Shown here piece after piece: positions 1 to 5,357 of a stretch of 5,357 nt of DNA. Where the stretch lies: the NCBI GenBank assembly GCA_003023665.1, contig PXYR01000118.1, positions 1 through 5,357 on the forward strand, in the 5' to 3' direction. Positions within the stretch are counted from its first letter, which is position 1; the number at the start of each line of letters is the position of its first letter. The DNA comes from Bacteroidota bacterium. Its GTDB lineage: Bacteria > Bacteroidota > Bacteroidia > Flavobacteriales > Schleiferiaceae. The notes beneath the pieces were generated by a model that did no database searches, was not told where the DNA came from, and saw only the letters and a program-made list of their open reading frames with translations. The position numbers and the translations under genes were made by a program.

Positions 1-3000
1 CAACTAAATCCCAAGTAGACCCACAATCCTCAGAAACATAGATTTTTAGGCTGTCGGAAAGATTTGTATCGTAATAGGCAGATGCGAAATCAAAACTCAA
101 GTCTACAGAATCATAATCGGAAAGATCTAAGTAGGGACTGATCAATTCATCAACAGCATAATAATTTGAGTAAACATAGTTATTCATGTAAATCGCTGAA
201 TTTCCGGATTGACTGAAGTTTACGTTGGTTATGCTCCAAGTAATATTATTATCGGGATTATTGATACTCCAATCAGAAATACCATTTTCAAAATCTTCAA
301 AATAGGGAAGTTGTTGCCCCCCTACCACTACAGTTTGGGAAATAGTCGTATCATCAGACCCAAAGTTATTCGATACGGTGAGCGTGACTGAGTAGGTTCC
401 AGAGGTATCAAACGTGATTTGAGGATGTTGTGAGGTATCGCTAGTTCCCCCTGCAAAAGAGAAGTTTGACGGAACAATCTGCCAATTCCAAGAATTGATA
501 ATGCCAGAACTATTATCAACTAAATCTACAACTTCGTTTTGGCTACAAAGAATAGTGCTACCAATTGTAAAGGCTGCGACGGGCGGATAAGTATTCGAAG
601 GGTCTTCTCCAATGAAAATATCGTCAATGGCCATATCACCTGTATATGACCCTCCGTAGGTTCCTCCAAATCGAAAATAAACCTGACTGTATTTGTAGTT
701 GGATAGACTCACTTTTGCCTCAATAAATGAGTCTGACTGGAGGTTTTGCTGTTGTCCAGATAACGTAAATAAAGTGTTCCAATTCGTACCGTCTTGCGAA
801 ACTTCAAATGTTAAAGTTCCCATAGTAGCACCATACATATGGTAATAAAAGCTTGCTATTGGGTTAGATATTCCGGATAAGTCTATTGCAGGTAACTGAG
901 CATAGGTATCCGTTGGACTAGGTGTTGAACCGGAGGTTTCTAAGTAAAGGTAATAGTCCCCTGTATTCCCAGCTGTAGGACCTGTTCCTACAGAGGGTGT
1001 ACCTGCATTGTCGTAAGTCCATCCAAATCCGCTAGAGGATGATTTTATTCCACTCCAACAGGAGGAAATAGTTCCTTGCCAATTCTCAAAGCTCTCAGAA
1101 TAGGGTGCTGCAACGGTTCCGCAAGGTGTGGTTATTGAAACGGGTCCAACAATAGAAGAGGAAACGCCCGTTGAACATATTTTGGTGAGATAGAAATCAT
1201 AGGAGGTACTCGCATTTAATCCATTTATGGTGGTGGAATTCGTATAAAGAGTAGAAATGTTTCCTGTGCCAATTGCAAATCCAGAAATACCATATTCTAG
1301 TAGATAGGATTGACCTGCAAGCAGTGTATTGCCCGACCACGATACGACTGCAGAATTATTGCTGGCTAAGGTCGCATTGAGATTTGAAGGAGCAACACAT
1401 GTTGTGGTAGTAGAACTACAATAAATACTATAATCAACACCTCCGGAAACCATAATTGATCCATTTGCAGAAGTATATAAACTCGTTCCATTATCGTCAA
1501 GAATTTCATAACTATTCTCACTTTGCCACGAGCCTAATCCATTATAAATGAATGCAATGGTATCTCCAGGCGAACTCGATATTGAGAAATCTAATGTGTA
1601 GACGCTAGAAGAAGAAATAGTATAATCAGTGGTTGTTGCGTTTGTACCGGTGCCATATCTAACCGTCAACGTATTACCATTCCAACCGTCCCCATACGTC
1701 TCTTTTAAGCGAAGCGTTAAATTCCCACAAACTTCAGTAGGTTGAGCCGCCGTTGCAATAGTTAATGGTCCTACAGCCAGCGATACGTCATTGGCACTAC
1801 AAACGCGTTTTACGTAAAAGTCATACGATGTATTCGAGGATAAGCTATTAATGTTTTGCGAGGTTGTTGTTGTATTCATTGTGGAACCTGAGCCTAACGA
1901 GAATCCATTTAAACCGTATTCAACAGTATAATATTCACCACTGCTTAAAGCCGATCCCGACCAAGTCAAATCAACATCTGTATATCCTGCATAGGTTGAT
2001 CCTAATTGAGTAGGAGCCGGACAAGACACGGCGTCACCAACATAGATTTCGTCTAGGGCTATATCTCCTGTATAACTGGAGCCGGTAGTACCCGTGAATC
2101 TAAGAATAATGACATCTCCAATGTAATTAGACAGATTAATGGTTTCTAGATTCCAGGCGTTTCCTTGATTACCTGATTTTGAGAAAACAGCTTGCCACGA
2201 TTGACCATTAAAAATCTCCACTGTAAGTGAATTAATGGTTGATCCATACATGTGGTAATTGAAAGTCAGTTGAGGAGCACTCGCATTGGCGAGGCTAATA
2301 CAGGGGCTGAGTAAAACCGCAGATTTGTCGTTACATGAACCAGACGTTTCAAGATAAATGTATTTCCCGCTACCACTTACATCGCCTGATGGCCCAGTGC
2401 TTGAACTTGGTGTTGAACCGCTGTTTACCCTCCAATCAATGTCATCTGAGGACTGATTAGAGAGATTTGTCCAGCCCCCTCCAAGGGTACAGACTGTTGA
2501 TCCACAATCTGACGCAGTCGAACATGAACTGAAAGAATCAAAGTTCTGTGATAAAGGAACAGCTTGAACAGCGGAATTGATATAATCGACATCCAATTCG
2601 ACGGTGTCGTTATAGCTATTCATATCGCCCGGCATTTCTGTCCAAGCGATTATGGTTTGTGATTGTTGCGTTGTCCAGTTGATAGAATCTGAAAAGGTGA
2701 ATGAAACAGAATTATTTACTGATATACTACTTACGATTGTATCTCTATACACTTGGCCTAAAAAAGAATAGGCAATTGGAATATTTGATTGAGTATTTGT
2801 AGAAGGGTTGCTCACTTCAACAGTCACAGGGACTAAGGTTCCATGACAACTTGTGACTATTCCGGGGCTACTAATTTGGCTTAGCTGAATATCTGTAGCT
2901 AATGGGCAGCCAAAGGTATTCTGGGGTACCTGAACAGCATAGGCTCGTTTTCCCTTGGTTCCGTCAACATTACCAGCCATACTTACCCAGCTTTGTGATG

Positions 3001-5239
3001 AAAGTTGAAAAGGAATAACCATAGAATTACTGTTAGAGCTTGTTATGCTATCCATGTATTTAGCCCCTAATAAGTAGGCTGTATAGGAGTCTGCACCCGA
3101 AATAGCATTTACTGAAACACGCATACTGTCCGGACACAACCAATCAATCGAGAGACCAGAAGGCTGAGATAATACGGTAAATGGTCCAGCTAAAGCAGTA
3201 GCCGTTCCTGAAACACCTCGCAAGAAAACTTTACCGGAAGATATGCTTGGAACATTCCATGTGCCGATTCCTGAATTTGTAGCATTGGAAACGGAGATAT
3301 TCGTCCATGTGGCCATGGAGTCGCTGCTGTAGGACCATTGGATAGAATTCCCTACATGAGAATTCCATCTTATCGTTGTGTTTCCTGGGGTGAGTTGAGC
3401 ATTAACATGAGGATATTCAATGGAGAGGTTTTCCATATCATATTCATAAGTCACATAGAATTTCTGCGAGCCTGATGGAACATTAAATCCTTTTACAGTT
3501 ACTGAATAGCTTGTGCCAGGAGATTGAATCGTTACTTGTTCAACATTGTTAAGCCTATCAACTCCTCTCGTTGCATTGTTATTCAGAGTTGTTGCATTTG
3601 GCGTTGCATCCAATACCCATGGTAGCAGCGTTGTGCCTTGATTATTGGAGACTTCTAAATCTAGATCGTTTACCAATGCTTGGGAAGCAGCTGTACTTGC
3701 TTGTGGATCTGTCCAATAGAGCATAATTCTTAGGTTCTTCGCTCCAACTGGTAGATTTATAGGATATACGTTAGAACCATTCGTAGAAATTGTACCATCG
3801 AAGAATCTGTCGCTTTCAATGGTTCTTACGGCTCTTTTCATGTTTATTCTACCATAGCCAAAAGTGAAATCGGGTCCAGGATTACCTAAATCGTCAGCCG
3901 TATTCATTGCAATGGCTTTCAACAATCCACCATCTGCCACTTGCCCCCTGTTCACATTATAAGCTTGGTGCAATACAGCAAAGAATCCTGCCGCGCCTGG
4001 GGCGGCCATTGAAGTGCCTGTTTTGTAGCCGTATGAATTTGGGTCAATGGTACTGTATACACTGGTACCGACTGAGGCCAAATCAGGTTTAATTCTTCCA
4101 TCTGCTGCAGGTCCCCGAGAGGATGAACCAGCGATAGCGTCGAGATATGTGATATTTGCGGTTGCAACTACATTTTTACCTTGCTTATGACCTCCGGTCA
4201 CATTTCCCCATTGGGAACCTGCCCCATACCCACAATCTGACCCGTTGCTATTTCCAGCGCTGAAAACGTGAATAAGGCCAGGATTTTGAATGGCATCTTG
4301 ATCTACCTGTGCAGAGTAACTGGTGTACCCTGCATTACAACCGTTTGAGTAGGAACTATTAGTTACTCGAACCCCATAGTTCGAATAATCAGAATCTACA
4401 CTATTGAGATTTGATGGATAGCTACGATAAATCAAGTCTGCACCGGGTGCAATCCCTCTTCCATCGGGATCAATATTTCCTGCACCCATAATTGTTCCGG
4501 CTACGTGGTCTCCATGGTCACCAGAGCTTGCGGATGCAAATGATGTTAGACGCCCTTGATAATCCACATGAGGCCCGATATCTCCATCATCTCCATGTCC
4601 AACGGCTATTCCAGTTCCATCATAGTTAGAGGTAGCTTGAACAAGACTGGTTCTACTCGCAGTTCTTGAGTTTTTATTTTCTGGAATACCTTTTTCTTCT
4701 TTAGCTTGAACGAATCGTACATTTTGCAATGCGACTAAATCGCCAATTTCTATTGGCGCCAATTTCAAATTGTACCAATTTTCCCTTTCACTCGGATAGG
4801 CTCTGTTTTCGAATATTGTGTTGTTAAAGTCGCCATCATAAATTAAAACCCGAACTTCAAGTAAGTCGCCATCCCATGCCCAAGAAGGGAAATCTTGCTG
4901 CGCAAGTGGTTTGTCAAGTTTCATATCGCCAATCAACGGAATGAATCCTTTTGCCCCGGTAGATTTCAGTTGTTGAACACTGACATTTTTTGGGATGATT
5001 ACTTCGTATGAATTGTCGGGTAGATAATTCAGCATACCAATGCCTAGAGCAATACTTCTTTGTAAATCTTGATTAGTAATTTTTTTGTCCCATATTAAAA
5101 CTCCCGAATTTGCTTGATTCAAATCAATAGCGCTAAATGATAACGGTACTGTGTAGGTTCCCGATTTGAGTCTTAACTTTCCTTGAGCACTGGCAAATAG
5201 TGAGCTTAGTGTTAATGTTAGGATAAGAAACTTTTTCAT
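1..5239 (-). CDS. Giant secreted subtilisin-like (S8) serine protease with MAM, FN3 and PKD domains, 3' end missing
   Basis: The frame is open for 1746 codons from the ATG at 5239 to the window edge, with no stop or frameshift. The start is chosen because a textbook signal peptide (MKKFLILTLTLSSLFASA) follows at once. The S8 triad is Asp217 (GHGDDG), His242 (DHGDHVAGT) and Ser410 (GTSMAAPGAAG), with oxyanion Asn330 (SAGN). These are spaced as in subtilases, so the enzyme should be active and should cut peptide bonds outside the cell. Domains in order are propeptide, S8, Kp43-type beta-sandwich, three beta-rich segments, MAM, FN3, YGDGWNG, FN3, MAM, PKD and a partial jelly roll. The rest of the tail is Ser/Thr/Asn/Gly-rich with few lysines, as in exported adhesive proteins. 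A T9SS sorting domain is expected at the missing C-terminus, which is inference. The neighbouring minus-strand gene appears to be separated by a terminator, so this gene is probably transcribed alone. Protease identity is very sure; substrate is unknown. Confidence 0.96.
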   Translation of the reverse strand, partial: MKKFLILTLTLSSLFASAQGKLRLKSGTYTVPLSFSAIDLNQANSGVLIWDKKITNQDLQRSIALGIGMLNYLPDNSYEVIIPKNVSVQQLKSTGAKGFIPLIGDMKLDKPLAQQDFPSWAWDGDLLEVRVLIYDGDFNNTIFENRAYPSERENWYNLKLAPIEIGDLVALQNVRFVQAKEEKGIPENKNSRTASRTSLVQATSNYDGTGIAVGHGDDGDIGPHVDYQGRLTSFASASSGDHGDHVAGTIMGAGNIDPDGRGIAPGADLIYRSYPSNLNSVDSDYSNYGVRVTNSSYSNGCNAGYTSYSAQVDQDAIQNPGLIHVFSAGNSNGSDCGYGAGSQWGNVTGGHKQGKNVVATANITYLDAIAGSSSRGPAADGRIKPDLASVGTSVYSTIDPNSYGYKTGTSMAAPGAAGFFAVLHQAYNVNRGQVADGGLLKAIAMNTADDLGNPGPDFTFGYGRINMKRAVRTIESDRFFDGTISTNGSNVYPINLPVGAKNLRIMLYWTDPQASTAASQALVNDLDLEVSNNQGTTLLPWVLDATPNATTLNNNATRGVDRLNNVEQVTIQSPGTSYSVTVKGFNVPSGSQKFYVTYEYDMENLSIEYPHVNAQLTPGNTTIRWNSHVGNSIQWSYSSDSMATWTNISVSNATNSGIGTWNVPSISSGKVFLRGVSGTATALAGPFTVLSQPSGLSIDWLCPDSMRVSVNAISGADSYTAYLLGAKYMDSITSSNSNSMVIPFQLSSQSWVSMAGNVDGTKGKRAYAVQVPQNTFGCPLATDIQLSQISSPGIVTSCHGTLVPVTVEVSNPSTNTQSNIPIAYSFLGQVYRDTIVSSISVNNSVSFTFSDSINWTTQQSQTIIAWTEMPGDMNSYNDTVELDVDYINSAVQAVPLSQNFDSFSSCSTASDCGSTVCTLGGGWTNLSNQSSDDIDWRVNSGSTPSSSTGPSGDVSGSGKYIYLETSGSCNDKSAVLLSPCISLANASAPQLTFNYHMYGSTINSLTVEIFNGQSWQAVFSKSGNQGNAWNLETINLSNYIGDVIILRFTGTTGSSYTGDIALDEIYVGDAVSCPAPTQLGSTYAGYTDVDLTWSGSALSSGEYYTVEYGLNGFSLGSGSTMNTTTTSQNINSLSSNTSYDFYVKRVCSANDVSLAVGPLTIATAAQPTEVCGNLTLRLKETYGDGWNGNTLTVRYGTGTNATTTDYTISSSSVYTLDFSISSSPGDTIAFIYNGLGSWQSENSYEILDDNGTSLYTSANGSIMVSGGVDYSIYCSSTTTTCVAPSNLNATLASNNSAVVSWSGNTLLAGQSYLLEYGISGFAIGTGNISTLYTNSTTINGLNASTSYDFYLTKICSTGVSSSIVGPVSITTPCGTVAAPYSESFENWQGTISSCWSGIKSSSSGFGWTYDNAGTPSVGTGPTAGNTGDYYLYLETSGSTPSPTDTYAQLPAIDLSGISNPIASFYYHMYGATMGTLTFEVSQDGTNWNTLFTLSGQQQNLQSDSFIEAKVSLSNYKYSQVYFRFGGTYGGSYTGDMAIDDIFIGEDPSNTYPPVAAFTIGSTILCSQNEVVDLVDNSSGIINSWNWQIVPSNFSFAGGTSDTSQHPQITFDTSGTYSVTLTVSNNFGSDDTTISQTVVVGGQQLPYFEDFENGISDWSINNPDNNITWSITNVNFSQSGNSAIYMNNYVYSNYYAVDELISPYLDLSDYDSVDLSFDFASAYYDTNLSDSLKIYVSEDCGSTWDLV
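2..310 (-). other. Partial jelly-roll (choice-of-anchor J/MAM-like) domain (residues 1644-1746)
   Basis: After the PKD domain comes LPYFEDFENGISDWSINNPD, then W1668, AIYMNNYVYSNYY, ISPYLDLSDYDSVDLSFDFA (residues 1700-1719) and DSLKIYVSEDCGSTWDLV (1729-1746). F-E-x-G opening, the L-x-F-D-F-A strand and the S-x-D-C-G-x-T-W strand are typical of jelly-roll domains paired with PKD in T9SS-exported proteases. It is cut by the window edge, so roughly its last third is missing. Confidence 0.8.
323..589 (-). other. PKD domain (residues 1551-1639)
   Basis: Residues 1551-1639 read YPPVAAFTIGSTILCSQNEV at the start, then NSWNWQIVPS (1582-1591), SQHPQITFDTSG, TYSVTLTVSNNFGSDD (1615-1630) and TVVV. Opening P-x-A-x-F, the W-x-W strand, the H/N-P-x-x-x-F and the G-x-Y-x-V-T-L-T-V-x-N-x-x-G-x-D closing motif are diagnostic of PKD. 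These domains are common on secreted hydrolases and act as rigid spacers or in binding insoluble substrate. Confidence 0.92.
602..1123 (-). other. MAM-like domain 2 (residues 1373-1546)
   Basis: Starts CGTVAAPYSESFENWQGTIS and carries GTGPTAGNTGDYYLYLETSG (residues 1418-1437), FYYHMYGATMGTLTFEVS (1464-1481) and GGSYTGDMAIDDIFIGED (1529-1546). It parallels MAM-like domain 1 over its whole length and is probably an ancient internal duplicate. The first half, W-x-x-x-x-S-S-C-W, is also like the jelly-roll domains called choice-of-anchor J in Bacteroidota. Likely role is adhesion or substrate binding at the cell surface. Confidence 0.86.
1127..1399 (-). other. Fibronectin type III domain 2 (residues 1281-1371)
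   Basis: It begins CVAPSNLNATLASNNSAVVS, has W1301, then SYLLEYGISGF (residues 1311-1321), TINGLNASTSYDFYLTKICS (1337-1356) and ends GPVSITT. The same landmarks as in the first FN3 domain appear with no change in internal length between EYG and SYDFY. The two therefore derive from a duplication. It is followed at once by MAM-like domain 2. Confidence 0.9.
1415..1732 (-). other. YGDGWNG domain (residues 1170-1275)
   Basis: This all-beta region between the two FN3 domains starts VCGNLTLRLKETYGDGWNGN (residues 1170-1189). It continues with FSISSSPGDTIAFIYNGLGS, WQSENSYEILDDNGTS and a final VDYSIYC. A Y/W-G-D-G-W-N motif followed by G-D and a W-x-x-E-x-x-Y-x-I-x-D strand is a pattern I recognise from many Bacteroidota and other secreted proteins. 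Its function is not well defined; Ca2+ or carbohydrate binding is a guess from the Asp/Asn/Gly-rich loop. Confidence 0.7.
1748..2023 (-). other. Fibronectin type III domain 1 (residues 1073-1164)
   Basis: The segment begins CPAPTQLGSTYAGYTDVDLT, has W1093, then YYTVEYGLNGF (residues 1103-1113), NINSLSSNTSYDFYVKRVCS (1129-1148) and ends GPLTIAT. The early W, the central E-Y-G and the L-x-x-x-T-x-Y-x-F-Y strand are classic FN3. It is a clear paralogue of the second FN3 domain: EYG at 1107-1109 and SYDFY at 1138-1142 recur exactly 208 residues later. Likely a spacer or binding module. Confidence 0.88.
2033..2563 (-). other. MAM-like domain 1 (residues 893-1069)
   Basis: The domain opens with VPLSQNFDSF, then GGGWTNLSNQSSDDIDWRVN, GPSGD, YIYLETSG (residues 960-967), LTFNYHMYGST (991-1001) and closes SYTGDIALDEIYVGD (1055-1069). 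The D-x-x-W, TGPSGD, Y-x-E and F-x-Y-H-M-Y-G landmarks match the MAM family, which is known from animal receptors and adhesion proteins and also occurs in bacterial exoproteins. It probably mediates protein or surface binding. Cysteines 906, 912, 917, 969 and 980 could form disulfides. Confidence 0.85.
2582..2902 (-). other. CARDB-like beta segment (residues 780-886)
   Basis: Residues 780-886 hold VPVTVEVSNPSTNTQSNIPI, then SVSFTFSDSINW, and end MPGDMNSYNDTVELDVDY. The pattern of N-P-S with later I-P, a central F-x-F strand and a final G-D-x-N-x-x-N-D-T is what I recall for CARDB-type adhesion domains, which are seven-stranded sandwiches. Cys798 lies near the start. The domain leads directly into the first MAM domain. 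Assignment is by motif only. Confidence 0.55.
2903..3169 (-). other. FN3-like beta segment with paired cysteines (residues 691-779)
   Basis: Residues 691-779 start SQPSGLSIDWLCPDSMRVSV and continue with ISGADSYTAYLLGAKYMD, the strand pattern of an FN3 domain (Y-T-x-Y in the middle). The segment ends AVQVPQNTFGCPL. Cys702 and Cys778 bracket the domain and could form a disulfide. It is more divergent than the two clear FN3 domains further along. I would treat it as an FN3-like spacer. Confidence 0.5.
3170..3433 (-). other. Ig-like beta segment (residues 603-690)
   Basis: Residues 603-690 contain TTIRWNSHVGNSIQWSYSSD followed by W645 and then GTWNVPSISSGKVFLRGVSG. The alternating hydrophobic pattern and spaced tryptophans suggest an Ig/FN3-like sandwich of the type in which a query phrase (Q-W-S-Y-S-x-D-x-x-x-T-W) is followed by a W-x-V-P strand. 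Such modules are common spacers after proteases in Bacteroidota exoproteins. Family assignment is tentative. Confidence 0.5.
3434..3814 (-). other. Kp43-type C-terminal beta-sandwich of S8 protease (residues 476-602)
   Basis: Directly after the catalytic domain is a segment with LRIMLYWTDPQAS (residues 503-515), ALVNDLDLEVSN (521-532) and GVDRLNNVEQV (559-569). These three motifs, W-T-D-P, VNDLDL and NNVEQ, are the hallmark of the jelly-roll domain that follows the catalytic domain in Kp43-like alkaline proteases, where it stabilises the enzyme. The last strand reads KFYVTYEYDME. The motif match is strong although no alignment was run. Confidence 0.88.
3815..4624 (-). other. Peptidase S8 catalytic domain (residues 206-475)
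   Basis: The domain carries all four subtilase landmarks in order. The Asp block is DGTGIAVGHGDDGDIGPHVD, with catalytic Asp217 by alignment to DTG. The His block is SGDHGDHVAGTIMGAG with His242. The oxyanion Asn330 lies in FSAGNSNG, and the Ser block is GTSMAAPGAAGFFAVL with Ser410. The conserved SSRGPAADGRIKPDL segment (residues 373-387) comes just before the Ser block, and FGYGRINMKRA (460-470) closes the fold. The region between Asp and His is short (25 residues). Cys301 and Cys336 could form a disulfide. The Asp and His blocks are more acidic than the usual DTG and GHGTHVAG, a variant I associate with Bacteroidota S8 proteases. Confidence 0.96.
4625..5185 (-). other. N-terminal propeptide of the S8 protease (residues 19-205)
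   Basis: About 187 residues lie between the signal peptide and the catalytic domain. They include the stretch ALGIGMLNYLPDNSYEVIIP (residues 64-83). This pattern, a hydrophobic strand followed by YLP-x-N-x-Y and then a hydrophobic strand, resembles the propeptides of Kp43-like subtilases. Such propeptides act as folding chaperone and inhibitor and are then removed. The end of the region (residues 178-197) is charged and then Arg/Ser-rich (QAKEEKGIPENKNSRTASRT) and looks flexible, so processing probably happens near residues 190-205. Role is inferred from position and weak motif similarity. Confidence 0.7.
5186..5239 (-). other. Signal peptide (residues 1-18)
   Basis: Residues 1-18 have two lysines after Met1, a hydrophobic core (FLILTLTLSSLF) and an ASA cleavage site before Gln19. 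This is a standard Sec signal with signal peptidase I cleavage. There is no lipobox cysteine, so a lipoprotein is unlikely. After cleavage the mature chain would begin QGKL, with an N-terminal Gln that could cyclise. It delivers the protein to the periplasm, from where T9SS export would take it further (inference). Confidence 0.93.
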
Positions 5240-5277
5240 AATTAAGATGACTTATTTATCGTAATGAATATAGCACA
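5240..5277 (-). promoter_or_regulatory. Short AT-rich leader of the protease gene, no Shine-Dalgarno
   Basis: Only 38 bases separate the hairpin from the start codon. Read on the minus strand, the bases just before the ATG are AAGTCATCTTAATT, with no AGGAGG-like element, as is usual in Flavobacteriia, where AT-rich, weakly structured leaders serve instead. A TATATTCA at 5265-5272 partly fits the Bacteroidota -7 box (TAnnTTTG), but no matching -33 TTTG lies at the right distance. The true promoter is therefore uncertain. Confidence 0.3.
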
Positions 5278-5307
5278 AAATAAGGCTGCCTTTAGGCAGC
5301 CTTATTT
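5278..5307 (-). terminator. Rho-independent, possibly bidirectional terminator hairpin
   Basis: A perfect 13-bp inverted repeat (AAATAAGGCTGCC / GGCAGCCTTATTT) encloses a 4-base loop (TTTA on the plus strand). On the minus strand the GC-rich stem is followed by TTATTTTGT, a short T-run, and it lies 22 bases after the stop codon of the upstream minus-strand gene. The matching A/T flanks also allow termination on the plus strand. It should separate that gene from the protease. Confidence 0.88.
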
Positions 5308-5329
5308 GTTGTTTATGAGTTACTACAGT

Positions 5330-5357
5330 TTATTGTTTCACCACTTTGAGGTACTTC
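5330..5357 (-). CDS. C-terminal end of an upstream gene, likely with T9SS sorting domain
   Basis: Only the final 8 codons and the TAA (5330-5332) are inside the window, reading KYLKVVKQ. Type A T9SS C-terminal sorting domains often end in a short basic, hydrophobic tail such as K-x-x-K-x-x-K-Q, so this gene probably also encodes a secreted or surface protein exported by T9SS. The hairpin that follows 22 bases later supports a real gene end here. Two other minus-strand frames are less convincing: one reads EVPQSGETINCSNS before a stop, the other stops after five codons. What the rest of the protein does cannot be seen. Confidence 0.62.

Larger units (their letters stand above)
602..2563 (-). 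repeat. Divergent internal duplication: MAM-FN3 / FN3-MAM
   Basis: Two MAM-like and two FN3 domains in this stretch are paralogous at protein level. Remnants are visible in DNA: the bases around 2240-2265 and 826-852 share CCATACAT followed by GGTAAT, and those around 2059-2075 and 640-655 share ATATC-CCTGTATA. The order is MAM, FN3, YGDGWNG, FN3, MAM, a near mirror image. Divergence is high, so the duplication is old and not a recent tandem repeat. Confidence 0.75.

Noticed and set aside
209..391. Short plus-strand open frame of 60 codons
   Set aside because: It lies antisense to the PKD and jelly-roll coding region of the protease, has no recognisable motif and is explained as a chance frame.
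328..519. Short minus-strand open frame of 63 codons in another phase
   Set aside because: It overlaps the PKD-coding DNA of the protease, whose frame gives clear PKD motifs; this one gives none.
3907..4167. Short overlapping open frames on both strands opposite or out of phase with the S8 Ser block
   Set aside because: The true frame here encodes the conserved GTSMAAPG motif; the others are compositional shadows.
1..5239. CRISPR array, insertion sequence, tRNA or novel defence system
   Set aside because: The whole stretch is one uninterrupted coding frame with recognisable domains. Internal repeats are diverged protein domains, not short regular repeats with spacers, and no transposase or RNA gene pattern is seen.
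5265..5295. Bacteroidota -7/-33 promoter
   Set aside because: TATATTCA fits the -7 box only in part, and the place for the -33 TTTG falls inside the hairpin with no match.
5315..5357. Plus-strand ATG opening a frame (MSYYSLLFHHFEVL) that runs off the right edge
   Set aside because: The stretch is better explained as the end of a minus-strand gene (KYLKVVKQ stop) followed by a terminator; no leader or motif supports the plus-strand reading.

Overview
The window is almost entirely one gene. A single reading frame on the minus strand starts at an ATG at 5239 and runs without a stop for 1746 codons to the left edge, so its 3' end is missing. It encodes a very large secreted subtilisin-like (S8) serine protease. 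All residue numbers below come from a hand translation of this frame.

The protein order, from right to left in window coordinates, is as follows. It begins with a signal peptide, a propeptide, the S8 catalytic domain (Asp217, His242, Asn330, Ser410) and the beta-sandwich that usually follows Kp43-type S8 proteases. Three all-beta segments come next, then MAM, fibronectin III, a YGDGWNG domain, fibronectin III, MAM and a PKD domain. The visible part ends inside a jelly-roll (choice-of-anchor J/MAM-like) domain.

The right edge (5240-5357) is intergenic apart from the last 8 codons of another minus-strand gene. Its tail, KYLKVVKQ, looks like the end of a type IX secretion (T9SS) sorting domain. 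A 13-bp perfect hairpin (5278-5307) lies between the two genes and is the probable terminator of the upstream one. I found no convincing promoter in the short remaining gap and no Shine-Dalgarno sequence.

The likely source is a member of Bacteroidota, probably a flavobacterium-like lineage. The reasons are the AT-rich DNA, the lack of a Shine-Dalgarno sequence, the T9SS-like tail next door, and a protease with MAM, FN3, PKD and YGDGWNG modules that is typical of exported proteins in that phylum. Genus cannot be read from the sequence. The likely biology is an extracellular or surface-anchored protease: the N-terminal third cuts protein, and the long beta-rich tail binds substrate, glycan or cell surface. 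I see no tRNA, rRNA, CRISPR array, insertion sequence or defence system.
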